Shown here: positions 35,451 to 46,139 of the stretch, one piece after another
How positions within the stretch are numbered: the first letter of the stretch is position 1
Layout: every line of letters begins with the position of its first letter
NCBI RefSeq assembly: GCF_037126465.1
Contig: NC_088202.1
Coordinates: forward strand, 27,016,213 to 27,080,212
Direction: 5' to 3'
Source of the DNA: Ornithodoros turicata
Lineage: Eukaryota > Arthropoda > Arachnida > Ixodida > Argasidae
Length of the DNA stretch: 64,000 bases
Made by a program: the position numbers and the translations under genes
The notes under the pieces: model-generated
The model's input: only the letters and a program-made list of their open reading frames with translations
The model's database searches: none
Told to the model about the DNA's origin: nothing

Positions 35451-35553
35451 TGGTGGCTAACAAAGAAGCGCGAGAGCGCATACTTCATGTTCTCATTCTG
35501 GACTTGGCTGCGTACTCATCACAGCATGTTCATTCCCTGCATCTCATGTCACA
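35451..35553 (+). repeat. Direct repeat flanking Ty3 remnant (downstream copy)
   Basis: 103 bp partner of 34139-34240, lying just after the pol C-terminal coding remnant, which is where a 3' LTR would be expected. A polypurine tract is not evident. Confidence 0.6.
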
Positions 35554-36213
35554 GTCATTAAACCGTTACTGACCCACGTATCTCTCAGTGATGTGAAACA
35601 AGAAAATACTTGACTTTGCTGACAGCTTGTAACCTCTTGCCCACTTGAAAAAGACGCTCCAGATCGTCTTCTCGGCTTCCCTTTAAATTTCTACAAAGCG
35701 TTTGAAATCGTCAAACTGCTTGTCCAGAGCAGGCGTTATGGAGCAGGTAAACAAATGATACCGAAACCTACATGTTCGTGCCCATGTTATTACTTACAAT
35801 ATGTTATGAAGTCATGGTAAGCACACCGTAGTGACGTTGTCGTTTACAGTTCCATATTTAAGAAAGAACCATTCTATGTAACAGATATTTAATGCGTATT
35901 TCGCGAAAATATGTTGTCACGATTTGACGGCAGCGTTCAGCGCGGATCTCGTGTATGGGTGCGCTAACACTGGCCGCTGCAGTATGGCGCGCCCCATGCT
36001 TTTTCGCTGCTTTAGTGGGCCTTTTCTTCTAGCATACACTCCTTATGATTTCTATGGGGAGCACTGTTCTCGCGTTGCCTTTTTGCCAAGTGGCGCCATA
36101 TCTCGACGATAGCATCACTGCATAACATAGCAGAACAGTGCTCGTTCCCGAGACAACAAAAAATGGTTCCTCGCTTCAAATGCAAACTTTCATTCACAAC
36201 ACTTCTCTGCGCA
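35554..36213. other. No gene recognised
   Basis: Non-coding. It includes a second copy of a dispersed segment (CCTTTTCTTCTAGC...CTCCTTATGATTTCTATGG) also seen near 26595-26635. Confidence 0.45.
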
Positions 36214-36511
36214 GGCATGGCCGAGAGCACGTCAGGGCGTCCCGCTCGTTGATGTTGCCAAGGTCGTGCTGGAGACTGGGAGGTGGTGGGTTCGAATCCT
36301 ACCACGGGCTATGCTGTCTGAAGTTTCCAGTGGGTTTTCCGAAGACTTTCCAGACGAATGTCTGCACAGTTCCCCATGAAGTCGGCCTAGGACGAACACG
36401 AACCTCCCTGTCTCTCACTCCTTCCAGCTGTCTTCTCCCCATCTCTCGACATCTGTACGGCGCTAATGGCCACAGTTGCATCGCGGCGCTAACACGGAAA
36501 TAAAAAAATGT
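36214..36511 (+). mobile_element. tRNA-derived SINE
   Basis: An A-box-like TGGCCGAGAGC at 36218-36228 and a perfect B box GGTTCGAATCC at 36289-36299 mark a split RNA polymerase III promoter. The long gap between them suggests a Leu- or Ser-type tRNA ancestor with a long variable arm. An unrelated body follows (CGAATGTCTGCACAGTTCCC) and an A-rich tail (AAATAAAAAAATG). The body's end, CATCTGTACGGCGCTAATGG followed by CCACAGTTGC, recurs in diverged form at 43497-43576. The head is not a functional tRNA because no acceptor stem closes it. Confidence 0.75.
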
Positions 36512-37720
36512 ATGTAAAGTCGAGAACTCTCGCACAAGAAGCACGAAAGTTGGGATATATTTGTAGGTCCTTAAATAAAACGAATTAGCCCACATTTAAT
36601 GGACAAACGCAACACGTAAGCCTCCAAACGCCCAAGAGTCACTTGAATAGAACAACTCAGGAAAAATGTGCTGACGTCAGGATTCGAACATGGGCCTGAA
36701 TGAGAGAGTCAGAAAGATGTAAGATAGGATAAGAATAGCGTGATTGATTGATAACGGATTGATTGTCCGTCCCCCCTGTACTCTATCTCAGGAGAAAGTT
36801 TCGCATTGTTTCTCTAATATCATCACTCCTCTCTAACGCATCAACTTGTACTTTTATTTTATTCTACAGTTAAAAGCTATGAATAACGCAAAAGCATACA
36901 CGGTAGGACTATATATAGACCACGGATTTCTAGCCAAATGCCTCTTTTTTTCCGCAGTCCTAACGGTGTCCTTTCAGTACAGCAACGCGATTTGGGTGTT
37001 GGCGAACCAGCGCTATTGATTTTATTGTGCCTATAAATGCCTATTTCGCAATTAGGGCCCATTCTGTACGTGCCTAAATCCCCGTTTTTTATGCGAAAAT
37101 TTCCTAAAATAGCATTTTAGCGGGAGCAGCGGACTATACTAACGGAGAGTGTCTTTTTTTTTACCTTTTCCCAGCAAATCAGTGGTGCTTCGTACAACAT
37201 AATTGGAAATCATATACTGATGATGATGACGATGATGATGATAGGCGGAAAAAAATAGATATGTGAGACTTGTAGGAGGGAAATGAGGCTTGTCCCCGCT
37301 CACTGCGGGGACAAGCTGCTTCAGATCTCGTAGAGAAAATAATAATAATAATTTTAAAAAGCGTCTAAAAAGGCGAGATCTCTGCTACGCTCTTAGTGAA
37401 GGTGATGAGTGAGCGCTGTGCACCCTAACGACAAACCGCAGGCCATTTGTCCAGCACTTTCAGGACGACAAAGGGTCAGCTATCAAGACAGTCCAGGGAT
37501 AGTATCATCGGGGGGGGGGGGGGTCAGGAATCAAATACTCGTCCCAGAATTGTCCATCCGCTGTCCAGATTTTCTAGATGTACGCGTCCACGTGCTCACA
37601 CCTGAAAAGGTTGCAATATGAGACACGAGTCGGCGCGGAAAATAGATGCAACTCCTCGTTGCATCTATTGCAACTCCCGCTCATTGCCGCCCCTTTTGTT
37701 CGCTGTTCCGGGATTGCGAA
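36512..37720. other. No gene; simple repeats and a perfect hairpin
   Basis: Contains a GATGAT microsatellite (about 37219-37242), a perfect 11-bp hairpin CTTGTCCCCGC-TCACT-GCGGGGACAAG (37289-37315) and a run of G's near 37510. A tRNA-T-arm-like word (GTTCGAATCC, minus, near 36680) is not part of a foldable tRNA. No coding domain. Confidence 0.55.
37289..37315. repeat. Perfect 11-bp hairpin
   Basis: CTTGTCCCCGC at 37289-37299 and GCGGGGACAAG at 37305-37315 around the loop TCACT. No T-run follows, so it is not a pol III terminator. Function unknown. Confidence 0.8.
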
Positions 37721-37930
37721 ATGCCGAAATCAAGTCGACGGCTCATTATTTCGTGGATTGAGAAATTCGGGTCCTATACTACCGACGCTCAACTGGTATT
37801 CTGCCAGGCATACGGGAAAAAAGTAAGCACAGCAAACGTCCTCTCCTGGAAACCCAACGAATCTGGTCTTCGCATAGCCTTGCTGCACAGCCTGATATTC
37901 GCTTTATCGGTAATATTTGGAAATTTTTGA
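37721..37930 (+). pseudogene. Possible zinc-finger fragment (transposase-type N-terminus)
   Basis: ATG 37721 opens MPKSSRRLIISWIEKFG, then LVFCQAYGKKVSTANVLSW. The FC-x-x-x-x-KKVS pattern resembles the N-terminal Cys2 zinc finger of hAT-related and CGGBP-like proteins, but the second cysteine is Tyr here. It sits about 1 kb upstream of the ISL2EU promoter region. Weakly supported; it could be chance. Confidence 0.3.
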
Positions 37931-38726
37931 ATACAGGTACTGCACAAGAAAATGTATCGGCGGCACAAGCACGTAGTGGTGGTTATCCACAAGCTCACTT
38001 CCGCTACAGGTCTGCCCTCGACGCATTCGAAAACGCCCCAGCCGAAAGTATAGGACGTGTTGAAGAAGTATTAGAGCCAACTAGACTTCCTAGGAAACTG
38101 TGGCACGTTTCAGCGAAACTGCGTCTTTCTTGCTCACAGCATTACATGTCTCGAAGCTTCAAGTTACGCCCATTGTGATATTATTGGCATTGTTTCTGAC
38201 GTCCGAGAGTGAATACAGAATATGCCGGAGTCTCCAATAAGTGATAAAGTAGCGAAGAAGCTCCACCACGATAGAGAAAAACCATGGCTTCACGTCTCTG
38301 GAGGTAGAGGCGGCTGTACTCGCTGACTACCGGTTCGCATACGTCAGATGTCATTTTCCCGTCTGGCCTTTCCAAGTTGGAGTTCGCGCCACTTAATTCC
38401 GATCTTATTCATGGTTTTTCTGCATACAAGCTCGTACTCAGTGACAAAAGGCGGAGCGTCACGCGTACAAATTTAAAAATGGTGCTAATGCGATATTGCT
38501 ACCTTATAACGATTCATGAGGCGTGATTCAACGCTTTGCTAAGAAGTGGCACTGCGGAATTTGCATAAGCCCACTTTGGCTTTGACTTCGAGTCTCCCCT
38601 GGGCGCTCGCCTCCACTGCGACGAAGCCGGCCGTTTTTCTCTTTTTGGCTCCACCAGGGCGTAGCAAGCCGACATGGGTCTGGCTGACCTCTCCCTGCGT
38701 GGACGCCACCTCCTGTTCATTAAGCT

Positions 38727-38733
38727 TATATAT
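38727..38733 (+). promoter_or_regulatory. TATA box of candidate ISL2EU transposase promoter
   Basis: TATATAT followed by CCCCCCA. A transcript starting about 30 bases downstream would contain an untranslated first exon ending at CTAG|GTAAGT (donor at 38905), which can splice to TCTCGTCTCCTAG|CG just before the ATG at 39656. Inference from signals only. Confidence 0.45.
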
Positions 38734-38759
38734 CCCCCCACCCCCTAAGTAAGTGAAGC

Positions 38760-38904
38760 TGACTCTTCGTTGTTAGCTGTCTTCGAACGTCGGCGGTTTC
38801 CATTCCTTGAACCCGTGGAGTGTCACTGTTCAATTGATGCGACCGTTATTTGATGCCCGTGTCTCCTAGAAACTCTATGTGAGAAGAGTGACAGACGTAA
38901 CTAG
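38760..38904 (+). other. Candidate 5' untranslated exon of the THAP-DDE gene
   Basis: Bounded upstream by the TATA box and downstream by a strong splice donor GTAAGT at 38905. The next plausible acceptor, a pyrimidine-rich TTTCTCGTCTCCTAG ending at 39653, is two bases before the coding ATG. The start coordinate is approximate. Confidence 0.4.
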
Positions 38905-39655
38905 GTAAGTCCATCTTCTTATAACCGTATTTATGAGTGCCAACGAGGTGCTCGTCATGGGCACATGAACCCATACGCCGAGTTTTGTTTTATGAAACTA
39001 ATCACTCACGAAATATGTACGATGGGTGCGTGCATCGTACTTGCGGTCTCGATCGGCCACACTCAAGTGTAAAATGACAGAAGCGTAATTATGGGCAAGA
39101 ACGGTCATGTTCGAACCACAAGCAGTACGTACGGTTAACAGTCTGCTGCCATCGGGGGTTCAGGTTCAGGTTTGCCTCCGAAGGGGCAGAGACAGGATTT
39201 TAAAACGAGCTTTTTATAACCGGCCCAGTGAGTTTTTACTTCAGTTTTATCGGAGAAAGGAGCTTTTCAGTATGTCATGTATATTAGTTCAATTTTTGTT
39301 CAGTTATTGATTCATTAGCTTTAAGTGGTTCAGTTAGTGAACAAAAACAAACAACAACTTTATCTTGAGATGGAAAGTGGGGAGGTTCATCGCAGTTAGT
39401 GAACAGTTACACTCATAAATAGTGCAAAACTGGGTACGAAGTCGATTGTTCGCAGATTGTTTTTCAGCCTTTCAGTAGTGTAATCAGAGGAAAAAGACCA
39501 AAATCTAGAATACTGTCTGATATCATCATCATTTATATGTTTACACGTTTTCCATTTGTGTCAGGGAAGCATTTTTGAGTACGTATAACTGCTACTGTGG
39601 ATTTATATAAACCCTCCCAACAGTTTCTCTATGAGTTCTTTCTCGTCTCCTAGCG

Positions 39656-42310
39656 ATGTCAGCGAGGCCTGCCAGAGGTGGAAACACTTGTATTGTGCCA
39701 CAATGCAACCACCATACCCTCCGCAACAGAGAAGTGTCATGGCATTGCTTTCCTAAAGAGGATGCTGCCCGAGAACTCTGGATAGAAGCTCTGGTTCGTG
39801 ACACAGTGCTGCCGAGGTCATGGAAGCCCAAGCCGAGCCACAAGCTCTGTGGAGCACATTTCAACCCATGTGGGAAAAGGCAGTACATGGATAAACTGCC
39901 ACGCTTCTTGGAACCAGGCACATTCATGCAATCATCCACGGGAGGAAGTAAGCCTCTACATTTCATACGTGAGAGTGGTAATGACATAGATAATGAACCA
40001 TGTTGAAAATAAACATCAAAGTACTGCAAAGTCATATAGAAACTCAACACAGTAAAGACCAAATTTGTACGTCAGTTCTGTACTCCCATATATGCTTTTG
40101 TCCCTTTTTAGTGTCATGCTTGTCATTATCTGCATGTAAGCAGATTAAACATTGTCACGCTGCTGTTGCTATCGCAATAGTTGCTAAAATGTATACGCCT
40201 CACAATACATGCATACATTGAGGGGCTTCATTCAGGGACCCAAGTTGTCAGGGCTATGACAAATGCCAGCGTAGCGATGTCTCAGCTTGAAAATGAGCCA
40301 CATTGTGCTTTTTTAGCACACCATCAGATGATGATTTGATGTTTCGATCAGCCACAAAATGCCATCAGATTTATATCTTTTTGTTGTTCCTTGGTGTATT
40401 AGCTGAACAGTGGCAATGTTCAGGTCAATATCCAATGAGAATGTACAGCGTGGGAGAAAAGTCTACGGAACACTAGGGAGTCTCATTCCTCCATTAGGAG
40501 GACACCAAACAGGAGAGATGCACCAAACAGGAGAGCATAAACATACAGGGAGATAGATAGAACAACCTGACACCGTTTCTTATTCGGTATCTTCCTCATA
40601 GGTAGCAGGGTCCGCTCTGTTGTACAGCGTAAATTGTATATGTAGTGAAGAATCAAGAGCGCTTATTTATTTTGTGAATGTTCAAACTATGCACTGATAT
40701 CAGCAACAGACTTTTGTTTTGTTACCGTGTTGGGTTACTAATGTAATTTTTTTACTCACTCAGGTTCGCACGACAGTGTGTCCTCACTGCTGGAGATCGG
40801 CATGGAGGTTACGGTAAACGCCTCAGATGACGATAGGAGCAATACAAGTACACTTGATCTATCACTTGAAGTTCATGACATTGATGTGCCAACAAATGCG
40901 GAGCCTGGTAATTACAATTTTCAGTAGCTTTACTCACTATTTTTCATTTTTCTTATTTGTATATAACTGCTCCTCTGTGTTCTAGCTATTTTGGGCTGCA
41001 CTGCGGTCACATCTGTACTGCAACACCCTAGGGAACAAAATGGCTGCATGGTTACAGTCCTAGAAGATGCAAGTCGTGACCTGCCTCAAGAATACGACGT
41101 GCTTCACACAGCTATTGCTACGTTACAGAAGGAAAATGCAGTGCTTAAGAGTGCAAACGCTAAGTTGGGTCAACTAAACATGGACCTCCAGAAAAGGAAC
41201 CAGGAACTTCAACGTGAGATTGTGGAGCTCCAATGTGTACGTGAAATACAAGCTCAGGAACTGGTCGATCTACGTCACAAGCTGGCCACAGTAGACGAGA
41301 GGTTCTCTAAACAGCAAGAGGAGACGAAGCTGCACATTCACGAGCTGCAGATGAAACTCGAGAGATGCAGTGCCATTCAGCGGCATGCTGTGAGGCTTTC
41401 TCCTTGTCATATTTTGGCAGACGAGGGACAACTTCACTTTTATACAGGGTTTGCAAGTTTGGAGCGTTTCAAAGGGTTCTGCAAGTTTGTGGAGGCTGGG
41501 TTTGAGGAGTACAAGAAGGCTTGCAATGACGGCTCGCCAAACCGTGGAAGACGTCAAGTTTTCTCCCTTGAACAACAGCTGATCATAGTTCTAATAAGAC
41601 TAAGAGTGGGTTTACTTGAGCAAGATTTGGCATTCCGGTACAGTGTCAGTTTGGGTTACATCAGTGAAATGTGCACATTTTGGCTTGAATTCTTGAGCGA
41701 TTACTTGGACCAAACACCAATATGGCCTTCGCGAAAAACTGTAAAGGATTTTATGCCAGCAGTGTTTAAGGAACTCTATCCGACAACAAGAGTAATATTA
41801 GATTGCACAGAACTCTACATCGAGGTTCCGAGCGACCTTCGGGTCCAGAGTGATACATACTCGTCCTACAAGTCACACAATACAGCTAGGGGACTTATCG
41901 GCATTGCTCCCAATGGATTCATTACGTTTGTTAGCAATTTGGCCCCTGGGAGAATTTCAGATAAGGCACTAGTAAGACAAAGTGGCTTATATGACTTGCT
42001 GGAAGCAGGAGATTCTGTTATGGCAGATAGGGGATTTCTTATTGCAGATGACTTGGCTGAACGGGGTATAGATTTAAATATCCCTCCATTTTTAAATGGT
42101 TTACCACAGCTGTCTTCGGCAGATGAAAGAACGACAAGAAACATTGCGAAAGTTCGCATTCACGTGGAGCGTGTTATTAGAGGTGTGAAAACATTTCGAA
42201 TTTTGAAGTTTGTGTTTTGCAACTCAATGTCAGGGTCACTAAATCAGGTTTGGAAAACCTGTGCATTGTTGTGCAATTTTCTAGATGAACCGCTCCTTGA
42301 CAGGAAGTAG
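39656..42310 (+). CDS. THAP-domain DDE transposase (ISL2EU type), three coding exons
   Basis: Exons 39656-39947, 40764-40907 and 40986-42310 join in phase through GT/AG introns (GTAAGC...CTCAG and GTAATT...TTCTAG) to give 586 residues. Residues 12-90 are a THAP zinc finger (C12-x4-C17, C65-x2-H68, W and LEPGT landmarks) that would bind transposon ends. The second exon is acidic linker. Residues of the early third exon form a leucine-rich coiled coil, then a helix-turn-helix-like stretch (EQQLIIVLIRLRVGLLEQDL, AFRYSVSLGYISEM). The DDE domain (DDE_Tnp_4 type) has D418 (ILDCTELYIE), D493 (VMADRGF) and E540 (RIHVERVIRGVK). All frames are open, so the enzyme may be functional. The cut-and-paste role is known for the family. 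Confidence 0.85.
40447..40500. repeat. Dispersed terminus related to 42357-42383
   Basis: GGGAGAAAAGTCTACGGAAC followed by ACTAGGG resembles GGGACAAAAGTTAACGAAAC at 42362 and the inverted GTTCCGTAAACTTTTGTCCC near 42895. It lies in the first coding intron (39948-40763). Probably a solo end of the same Penelope-associated repeat. Confidence 0.55.
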
Positions 42311-42361
42311 GTTCTTACAGTACTGATTCAATAATTGATTTTTGAGTAGCAGGTACAGCTT

Positions 42362-42914
42362 GGGACAAAAGTTAACGAAACACAGGGGTGTCTCTTTTTT
42401 TCCTCGTAGTGATACTCTAGCAGCAAGCAAGAGCAGACACGCATACTGAGCGATTGATAGCAGTCATCCATTTCTTATTTGACCTCTTCCTGATATCTTG
42501 CACAGGACCACTTCGAAGAAATGCGTCATGCGGGACATAAAGAGCGCGACGCACACCACACAGTTTAAGACTGAGCTTACAGAACATTGTTGGGACACGG
42601 GACATTGTTTTGACTTTGACAGCGCAGTCACCTTGGCTCGAGAACAAAGATGGGGACCCAGAAAGCTTCTAGAGTCTTGGCACATACGCGGTGACCCCTC
42701 GGTTTGTAATAAAAAGCGTGGCCCCCTTCCCGAACAATACTTCCACCTCCTTAAATAGCGACCGGTTGTGTAATCTCTCATTCAGTTTGGCACTGATGAT
42801 GTCCGTCGCATGACGGACGAAACGTCTGAGTAAACTTTGTTATTTTGTTATGTTAAGTCGGAGTTCTCTACTTTTTTGTCTAGTCACTGCCGTGTTCCGT
42901 AAACTTTTGTCCCA
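42362..42914 (+). mobile_element. Penelope-derived 553-bp segment with inverted ends and ribozyme
   Basis: The ends are GGGACAAAAGTTAACGAAAC(AC) at 42362 and GTGTTCCGTAAACTTTTGTC(CC) ending at 42914, inverted with 20 of 22 matches. Inside, 42510-42758 encodes the C-terminal part of a Penelope-like ORF (LTEHCWDTGHCFDFDSAVTL, LLESWHIRGDPSVCNKKRGP), followed by the stop, a short UTR and a hammerhead ribozyme, then TTATTTTGTTATG. RT and GIY-YIG core are missing. It sits between the two convergent ISL2EU genes, so it is either a nested insertion or borrowed 3' sequence. Confidence 0.75.
42783..42836 (+). ncRNA. Hammerhead ribozyme (Penelope type), well-formed copy
   Basis: Core boxes CTGATGA (42793-42799) and GAAAC (42819-42823) followed by GTC (42824-42826; cleavage expected after C42826). 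Stem II is a perfect 7-bp helix GTCCGTC/GACGGAC with loop GCAT; one extra T (42800) precedes it. Stem I pairs A92-T27 and C91-G28, then an asymmetric internal loop (GG against AGT), then five pairs AGTTT (42784-42788) with AAACT (42832-42836). Stem III is only the palindrome ACGT, so activity may need two RNA copies. Its role would be to process element transcripts. Confidence 0.85.
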
Positions 42915-43496
42915 AGACATACAAGTAACTCCTAACTGCAAGTAGTTCCCAACTTTTGGGGATGAAGCTTTTCTATGTGGAAATGTGGTGGCAGTAAAAA
43001 GTCTGCTAGGCACTGCCACGTTCACATGCTTCGGTCTTATGTATATATGCAGTGTGCATAAAGAGTGTTCATTACAAATTATTTTTATTGTTAATTCTGT
43101 GCACAGTTGAAATGGACACTGTGTATGCTTATTTTCTAAGAGCTCAGTGTAGGAATTTTTTCCCGAACAGTGTAGTAAAGCGTAAAGTGTGGTCAGTGTG
43201 GTTTTGGTTTAACGTTTTACAGCCCTACAAGTGTTTTTTCTTAGTGTTTCTTTTCCATTTAATGTTGCACATAATTATTTGTAGCCACAGCAGGAGTGCT
43301 GTGGCACATTCCCACATGTTGACATGCAAAAATCAGAACAAAAGGATAGTAAACGCAGTGATTGCAAAGCCACATGCCTTTTATTAGCACCATATTTTGA
43401 AATGAGTCTGTTACTGCCAAAGAGGTTATGCTCAACATGTTGAGCATAAGAACAGTTTCCCATTTTTTTCTTCTATCACATCACATCACAAAACAG

Positions 43497-43576
43497 TTTC
43501 CTCTCTCCATCTGTTCACATATGTACGCTACTCATAGCCACAGTTGCTTTGCAGCACTAACATGGCATTAAAAAAA
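43497..43576 (+). mobile_element. SINE 3' end fragment
   Basis: Diverged copy of the tail half of the SINE at 36214-36511: CATATGTACGCTACTCATAG, CCACAGTTGCTTTGCAGC, CACTAACATGG and a run of A's. The tRNA-like head is absent. Confidence 0.6.
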
Positions 43577-43722
43577 ATTAACTGCTTTTAAAGGTTGTGC
43601 AAATCGCTGTTGATTAAACTTTTGTTGAAAGAACACCATGTCCTTCTGCTCTGTGTCTCATCCACCTCTGTTTTTAACGCTTTTAAATATGTTCAATATG
43701 TAGGATAGTTAAGTTGCACAAT

Positions 43723-45160
43723 CTAGGCGTGCAGCACATTCTGAACGGTGGTAGCAATTTCATAAAAGCTGAGCAAGGCTGGTAGCATGGTAGTCTTCCA
43801 CAAACAGTCATCGAATGTAACCCTTTGTACAAAGGGTACACCTGCACCACTGTCCACGACGAGGTCACACCAAGACAGCCCTGTCAATGCCATCTGTCCT
43901 TGTATCTGGTAGTAGTGCTTGTGAGTCACCTTTAATTTTTCGTTCTTTAGGAATGGTGCCATTTTGTCTGAGATCGCAACTGCTGTGTCTAGGTTAAGTT
44001 CTTTGGCTTTTGCTAGAGTCTTCACTTCCACCAACCCGTACTCCATGACAGACTGGTCATACACGAGACCATCAGGTGATGCGCCAAGGTCTGGGACACC
44101 AGGGTTGACGCACAGCCCCACGGGGAAAACCTGCACATTTTTTAAACGTTCGTATCTTTCCAGTGCCGACATTTCGTTTTCCTGCCCGATTTTCATGTAC
44201 TTGGTTGGGCGACATCGTTTGGAAAATATCGACTCTGTGAAAGCTTCGGTGATTGGAGCTTTTCTTCTAATGATGTCACCAAAGTGAGATGCTGTGATTC
44301 TCGTGGCCCTCTCACTCGCCCACAGTTTCACTGAACTTTGCCCACGTGTCTGTTTTTCAAGTTCCTGAGCCTCTCTCAGACTCAGATGGTGATGCTGCGG
44401 AAACCTCTTGCTCTCTTCATGCCAGAGAACTTTCAGTGGGAGACTTATCGGGTTTGGCTTCACTAACGGTGTACCACTGGCACTAGCACAGACCTTCTTT
44501 TGCACTGGTTGAAAGTTATATTCTTTTAATATTGGGGCATGCATTTGGGATTCGCCGCTCTCTGTCATACCGTCACTAAGTAGTCTGAGAGCACTTTCTC
44601 TTGGTCGTACCCTGGCTTTTAGTTTGGACTTGGTCGTTGATCGTGCTGGACTCTTTCCTGGGACATGCTTTCTGAATTGCAGCTGGTTAAACTCCTGGCA
44701 GCTCATGCTCCCTGTAACACTGCGACGCCCCCATTCTTGACGCTGTTCTGTGCATGAGACGCAGTCAGGGATGTAAGACTTGCCAGCCCGAAGAACATCA
44801 AGCAAGTACCAAGCAACAGCACCAACATGCTTACAAACCCCACCCAGACCAGCAGGGCACTGACAGTAGCAGTTCTTTAGTTTGCCAGTGGAGCATACAA
44901 CTAAAGAAACGTTGTATTCCTTTCGGATAGAAAATGATGCCTCCACTGACGCTTTCACCCATGTGTCAGCTGAGTGATGCAAGAGAACATTCTTCACTTT
45001 TTTTGCCTGAAACATGGTGTAGCCTTGAGAATGATGTTTTCCAGCACCTGCCTCATTCTGGTGATCAAATATGGACTTCTCACAAAACGCTGCTGAAAGA
45101 CCTTTCATCTGTTTGGTCCATGGACCTTTTGGAATGCCTTGTAAATGTGGGCGGAGTGGT
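43723..45160 (-). CDS. SWIM zinc finger / YqaJ-type nuclease (ISL2EU second gene)
   Basis: The visible open frame has an ATG at 45108 and 461 residues. The same frame extends 17 residues upstream (HLQGIPKGPWTKQ) to a splice-acceptor-like TACTTTCCAG, so the ATG may be internal and an upstream exon is likely. Counting from 45108, a SWIM finger lies at about 80-94 (C82-x-C84-x7-C92-x-H94). After a variable linker, residues 245-450 are a YqaJ-like restriction-fold nuclease: E310 (GQENEMSALERYE), SPDG with D346, EVK (361-363) and HYYQIQGQ (398-405). These are the expected metal-binding and catalytic positions. Related proteins are phage alkaline exonucleases. In ISL2EU elements its precise job in transposition is not established. 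It is transcribed toward the transposase gene. Confidence 0.85.
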
Positions 45161-45170
45161 CTGGAAAGTA

Positions 45171-46139
45171 GTGAACCACAAAATCAGCATTCTTCCAATA
45201 AACGCGAATGCATGCCACGCTATTGAATCTGCAGTACTGAATTATCTTATCTGCTTTCTCATGTAATATAAATACTTTGTGCAAAGGTTACCTACAGGTA
45301 TGTAGCGTCTACAAGGTACACTCTATAGTATATACTGTAGGTACCGCCGATATATTTTCTTTTTTGTTCTTCGTGCAATGTCTGGCTGTTTGCGTCTATG
45401 TTTCTGGGTTTATAACTAACGACTGCTTACAGCATGAGAAGCACTTTTAAAGGTGCGCGTAAACCATGCAGCGTTAATGGCTAATTTCATGACTCAGTTA
45501 GGAGCTTCTCGAAAATATGTCGTGCAATGCGGATATCTCGGCGTGACCGGAGACGCTTCCTGAAGTGTGCAAGTAGTAGTCGCGCTGTACTGACATTTGT
45601 TTTAGGGACAAGTAATTCACTATATAGAACCAGCATGGTAGCTAAATGTGCAGTACTAGTTTTAATGCGAAATCTTCGAAATACGAGGGGGCATCTGTGA
45701 AAGTAAACAACACACAAATTGAAACTACACTTAGTTTTCATAATATGCACGTTTTAAGACTGGAAATTGTGTTGATAACATCTCCTCTGCTTCAGTTAAG
45801 AGGACATACTAGAATTGCACTTACTCCATAAGAAAAGGTTGATGCAAGAACTTCTGATAACGCGGAACTTGACTATGCGTTCATCCGTGAGGCTCCATGT
45901 GCCGATGCGGGAAGGCGAGGAGGACGGAAGAGAGAAAACCGAAACTGCTTCCTCTTCTCACATGACAAGAAACTCCCATGATGCAGTGCCACGTTTTGCA
46001 CATTGCGCCGCCGTGCGAGGCGCGATGGCATTTTCTGAAATCGTCTATTCGCATGTTTTGCATTGTTGGGACTTTCGAGTAATATGAGGTAACGTGCGAG
46101 TTAGCATTTGTAGTATGTATAGGGTGGGCGTAAGCGGGT
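45171..46139. other. No gene recognised
   Basis: Possible location of the missing 5' exon(s) of the YqaJ gene and the right end of its transposon, but no acceptable exon or inverted end could be fixed. A loose inverted repeat (GGTTACCTACAG near 45287, CTGTAGGTACC near 45334) is present. Confidence 0.4.

Larger units (their letters stand above)
38700..45170. mobile_element. ISL2EU-type DNA transposon (THAP-DDE transposase plus YqaJ nuclease)
   Basis: Two convergent genes lie in one unit: a spliced THAP-DDE transposase on plus (ATG 39656 to 42310) and a SWIM/YqaJ nuclease on minus (45160 to 43723). This pairing of a THAP-bearing DDE transposase with a YqaJ-like nuclease is the known signature of the ISL2EU superfamily. 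Both frames are open. A Penelope-derived segment (42362-42914) lies between the two genes. I could not find the terminal inverted repeats, so the stated limits are those of the genes and promoter only; the true ends lie outside. Confidence 0.75.

Noticed and set aside
36012..36305. 97-residue frame starting MVGFEPTTS on the minus strand
   Set aside because: This peptide is the familiar false translation of an antisense tRNA B box; the DNA is the head of the SINE.
36655..36740. Possible tRNA on the minus strand (GTTCGAATCC)
   Set aside because: A T-arm-like word is present but no acceptor, D or anticodon arms can be folded around it.
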